Made by a program: the position numbers and the translations under genes. DNA of 22,253 nt. It comes from a virus. The stretch is from positions 1-22,253 of the IMG/VR virus record IMGVR_UViG_3300014050_000159, one strand, 5' to 3'. The notes beneath the pieces were generated by a model, which searched no databases, had not been told where the DNA came from, and saw nothing but the letters and a program-made list of their open reading frames with translations. Position 1 is the first letter of the stretch; every line of letters begins with the position of its first letter. Below are positions 21,926 to 22,253 of the stretch, one piece after another.

Positions 21926-22253
21926 ATGGACATTAATCGTATAAATACTAAAGTTCTTGAAGAAGAATCAACGCTTGGAATATATGTCTGGGAAATGCCT
22001 GACGGCAGATGGATTGGAGATGACGATGGGAATTTTCTTTCGATCACGTCCAAAAAAGGCAATAGATCCAAGATCGATGCTCTGGCTAGAGAAGTTCGCT
22101 CATACGGTATATACGAGGGCGGGCCTAAGTTTCTTTCTGGAAGACGGAAGATTGACGACGAAGAGTTCAAGTACCAAAAGCAAAGACTCGACTGGGGACT
22201 AGTTCCTGACCCATTTGATATCGGTAACTACAAGGACGAAATGAAAAAATTAG
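21926..22253 (+). CDS. Hypothetical protein, 5' part (runs off window)
   Basis: The frame is open from the ATG at 21926 through the end of the window (109 complete codons, no stop), so the gene is partial at its 3' end. The protein is charged and soluble-looking: 'EEESTLGIYVWEMPDGRWIG', then 'KGNRSKIDALAREVRSYGI' and 'LDWGLVPDPFDIG'. I do not recognise the family with confidence; similar short proteins occur in actinobacteriophage structural regions. Codon use differs from the tail genes, with many C-ending codons (GAC, GGC, ATC, TAC) and AAG. The short spacing from the TAAAAT box suggests a leaderless transcript and a new unit after the tail block. Confidence 0.6.
   Translation, partial: MDINRINTKVLEEESTLGIYVWEMPDGRWIGDDDGNFLSITSKKGNRSKIDALAREVRSYGIYEGGPKFLSGRRKIDDEEFKYQKQRLDWGLVPDPFDIGNYKDEMKKL

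Noticed and set aside
21957-22202. 81-residue plus-strand frame inside the last gene
   Set aside because: It lies in another frame within the longer open frame from 21926, which has a promoter-like box and a more protein-like composition.
1-22253. tRNA genes, CRISPR arrays or insertion sequences
   Set aside because: Gaps between genes are all short and hold only promoters and ribosome sites; the tandem repeats are inside a coding gene without spacers, and no transposase motifs were seen.

Overview
The window is an all-plus-strand block of tail, baseplate and receptor-binding genes from a tailed bacteriophage or prophage. It is AT-rich and contains about 25 tightly packed genes. I saw no tRNA, CRISPR array, transposase or integrase. 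The host is inferred, not shown. Genes start directly after TATAAT-like boxes with no ribosome site (leaderless style, common in Actinobacteria), and one tail protein carries a PASTA-like domain, a fold linked to Gram-positive cell walls. Together these suggest a phage of an AT-rich actinobacterium, plausibly aquatic because the fibre motifs resemble those of marine and freshwater phages.

Region 1 (1-7193) starts at an extended -10 promoter with a small leader hairpin and reads as one operon with overlapping TAATG/ATGA junctions. It holds a BppU-like baseplate protein, a collagen-motif tail protein, three fibre-type proteins, and then an unusual group. That group has a PASTA-like/Pro-Tyr-Asn-repeat/Hint (intein-like) protein followed by two different 2-oxoglutarate-Fe(II) oxygenases of the prolyl-hydroxylase type, a DUF6065-like protein, an unknown protein and a six-cysteine mini-protein. 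It could be a self-processing, hydroxylated tail appendage with its own modifying enzymes; this is the strongest candidate for an undescribed system.

Region 2 (7194-21862) is a chain of receptor-binding cassettes, most headed by its own -10 box: (a) 7240-8440, fibre plus small beta protein; (b) 8477-11553, long fibre, LamG-like protein and small beta protein; (c) 11575-16804, small beta proteins, long fibre with three CBM5/12-like repeats, fibrinogen-like protein and glycine-rich adhesin; (d) 16842-16994, a 50-residue coiled-coil peptide; (e) 17031-20104, short fibre, small beta protein and two LamG-like proteins; (f) 20123-21862, a large two-LamG protein. The long fibres of b, c and e are paralogues whose C-terminal modules differ, and an FCCH-like domain sits at two different places in two of them.

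Region 3 (21863-22253) has a perfect 8-bp inverted repeat overlapping a TTGACA, then a -10 box and the start of a gene with different codon use that runs off the window. It probably marks the end of the tail block.

How the genes may work together (inference): baseplate and short anchor domains at the N-termini hold long beta-structured shafts, and the small beta-sandwich, LamG, fibrinogen-like and glycine-rich proteins form the tips that bind host surface sugars. Separate promoters would let each cassette be gained, lost or expressed independently.
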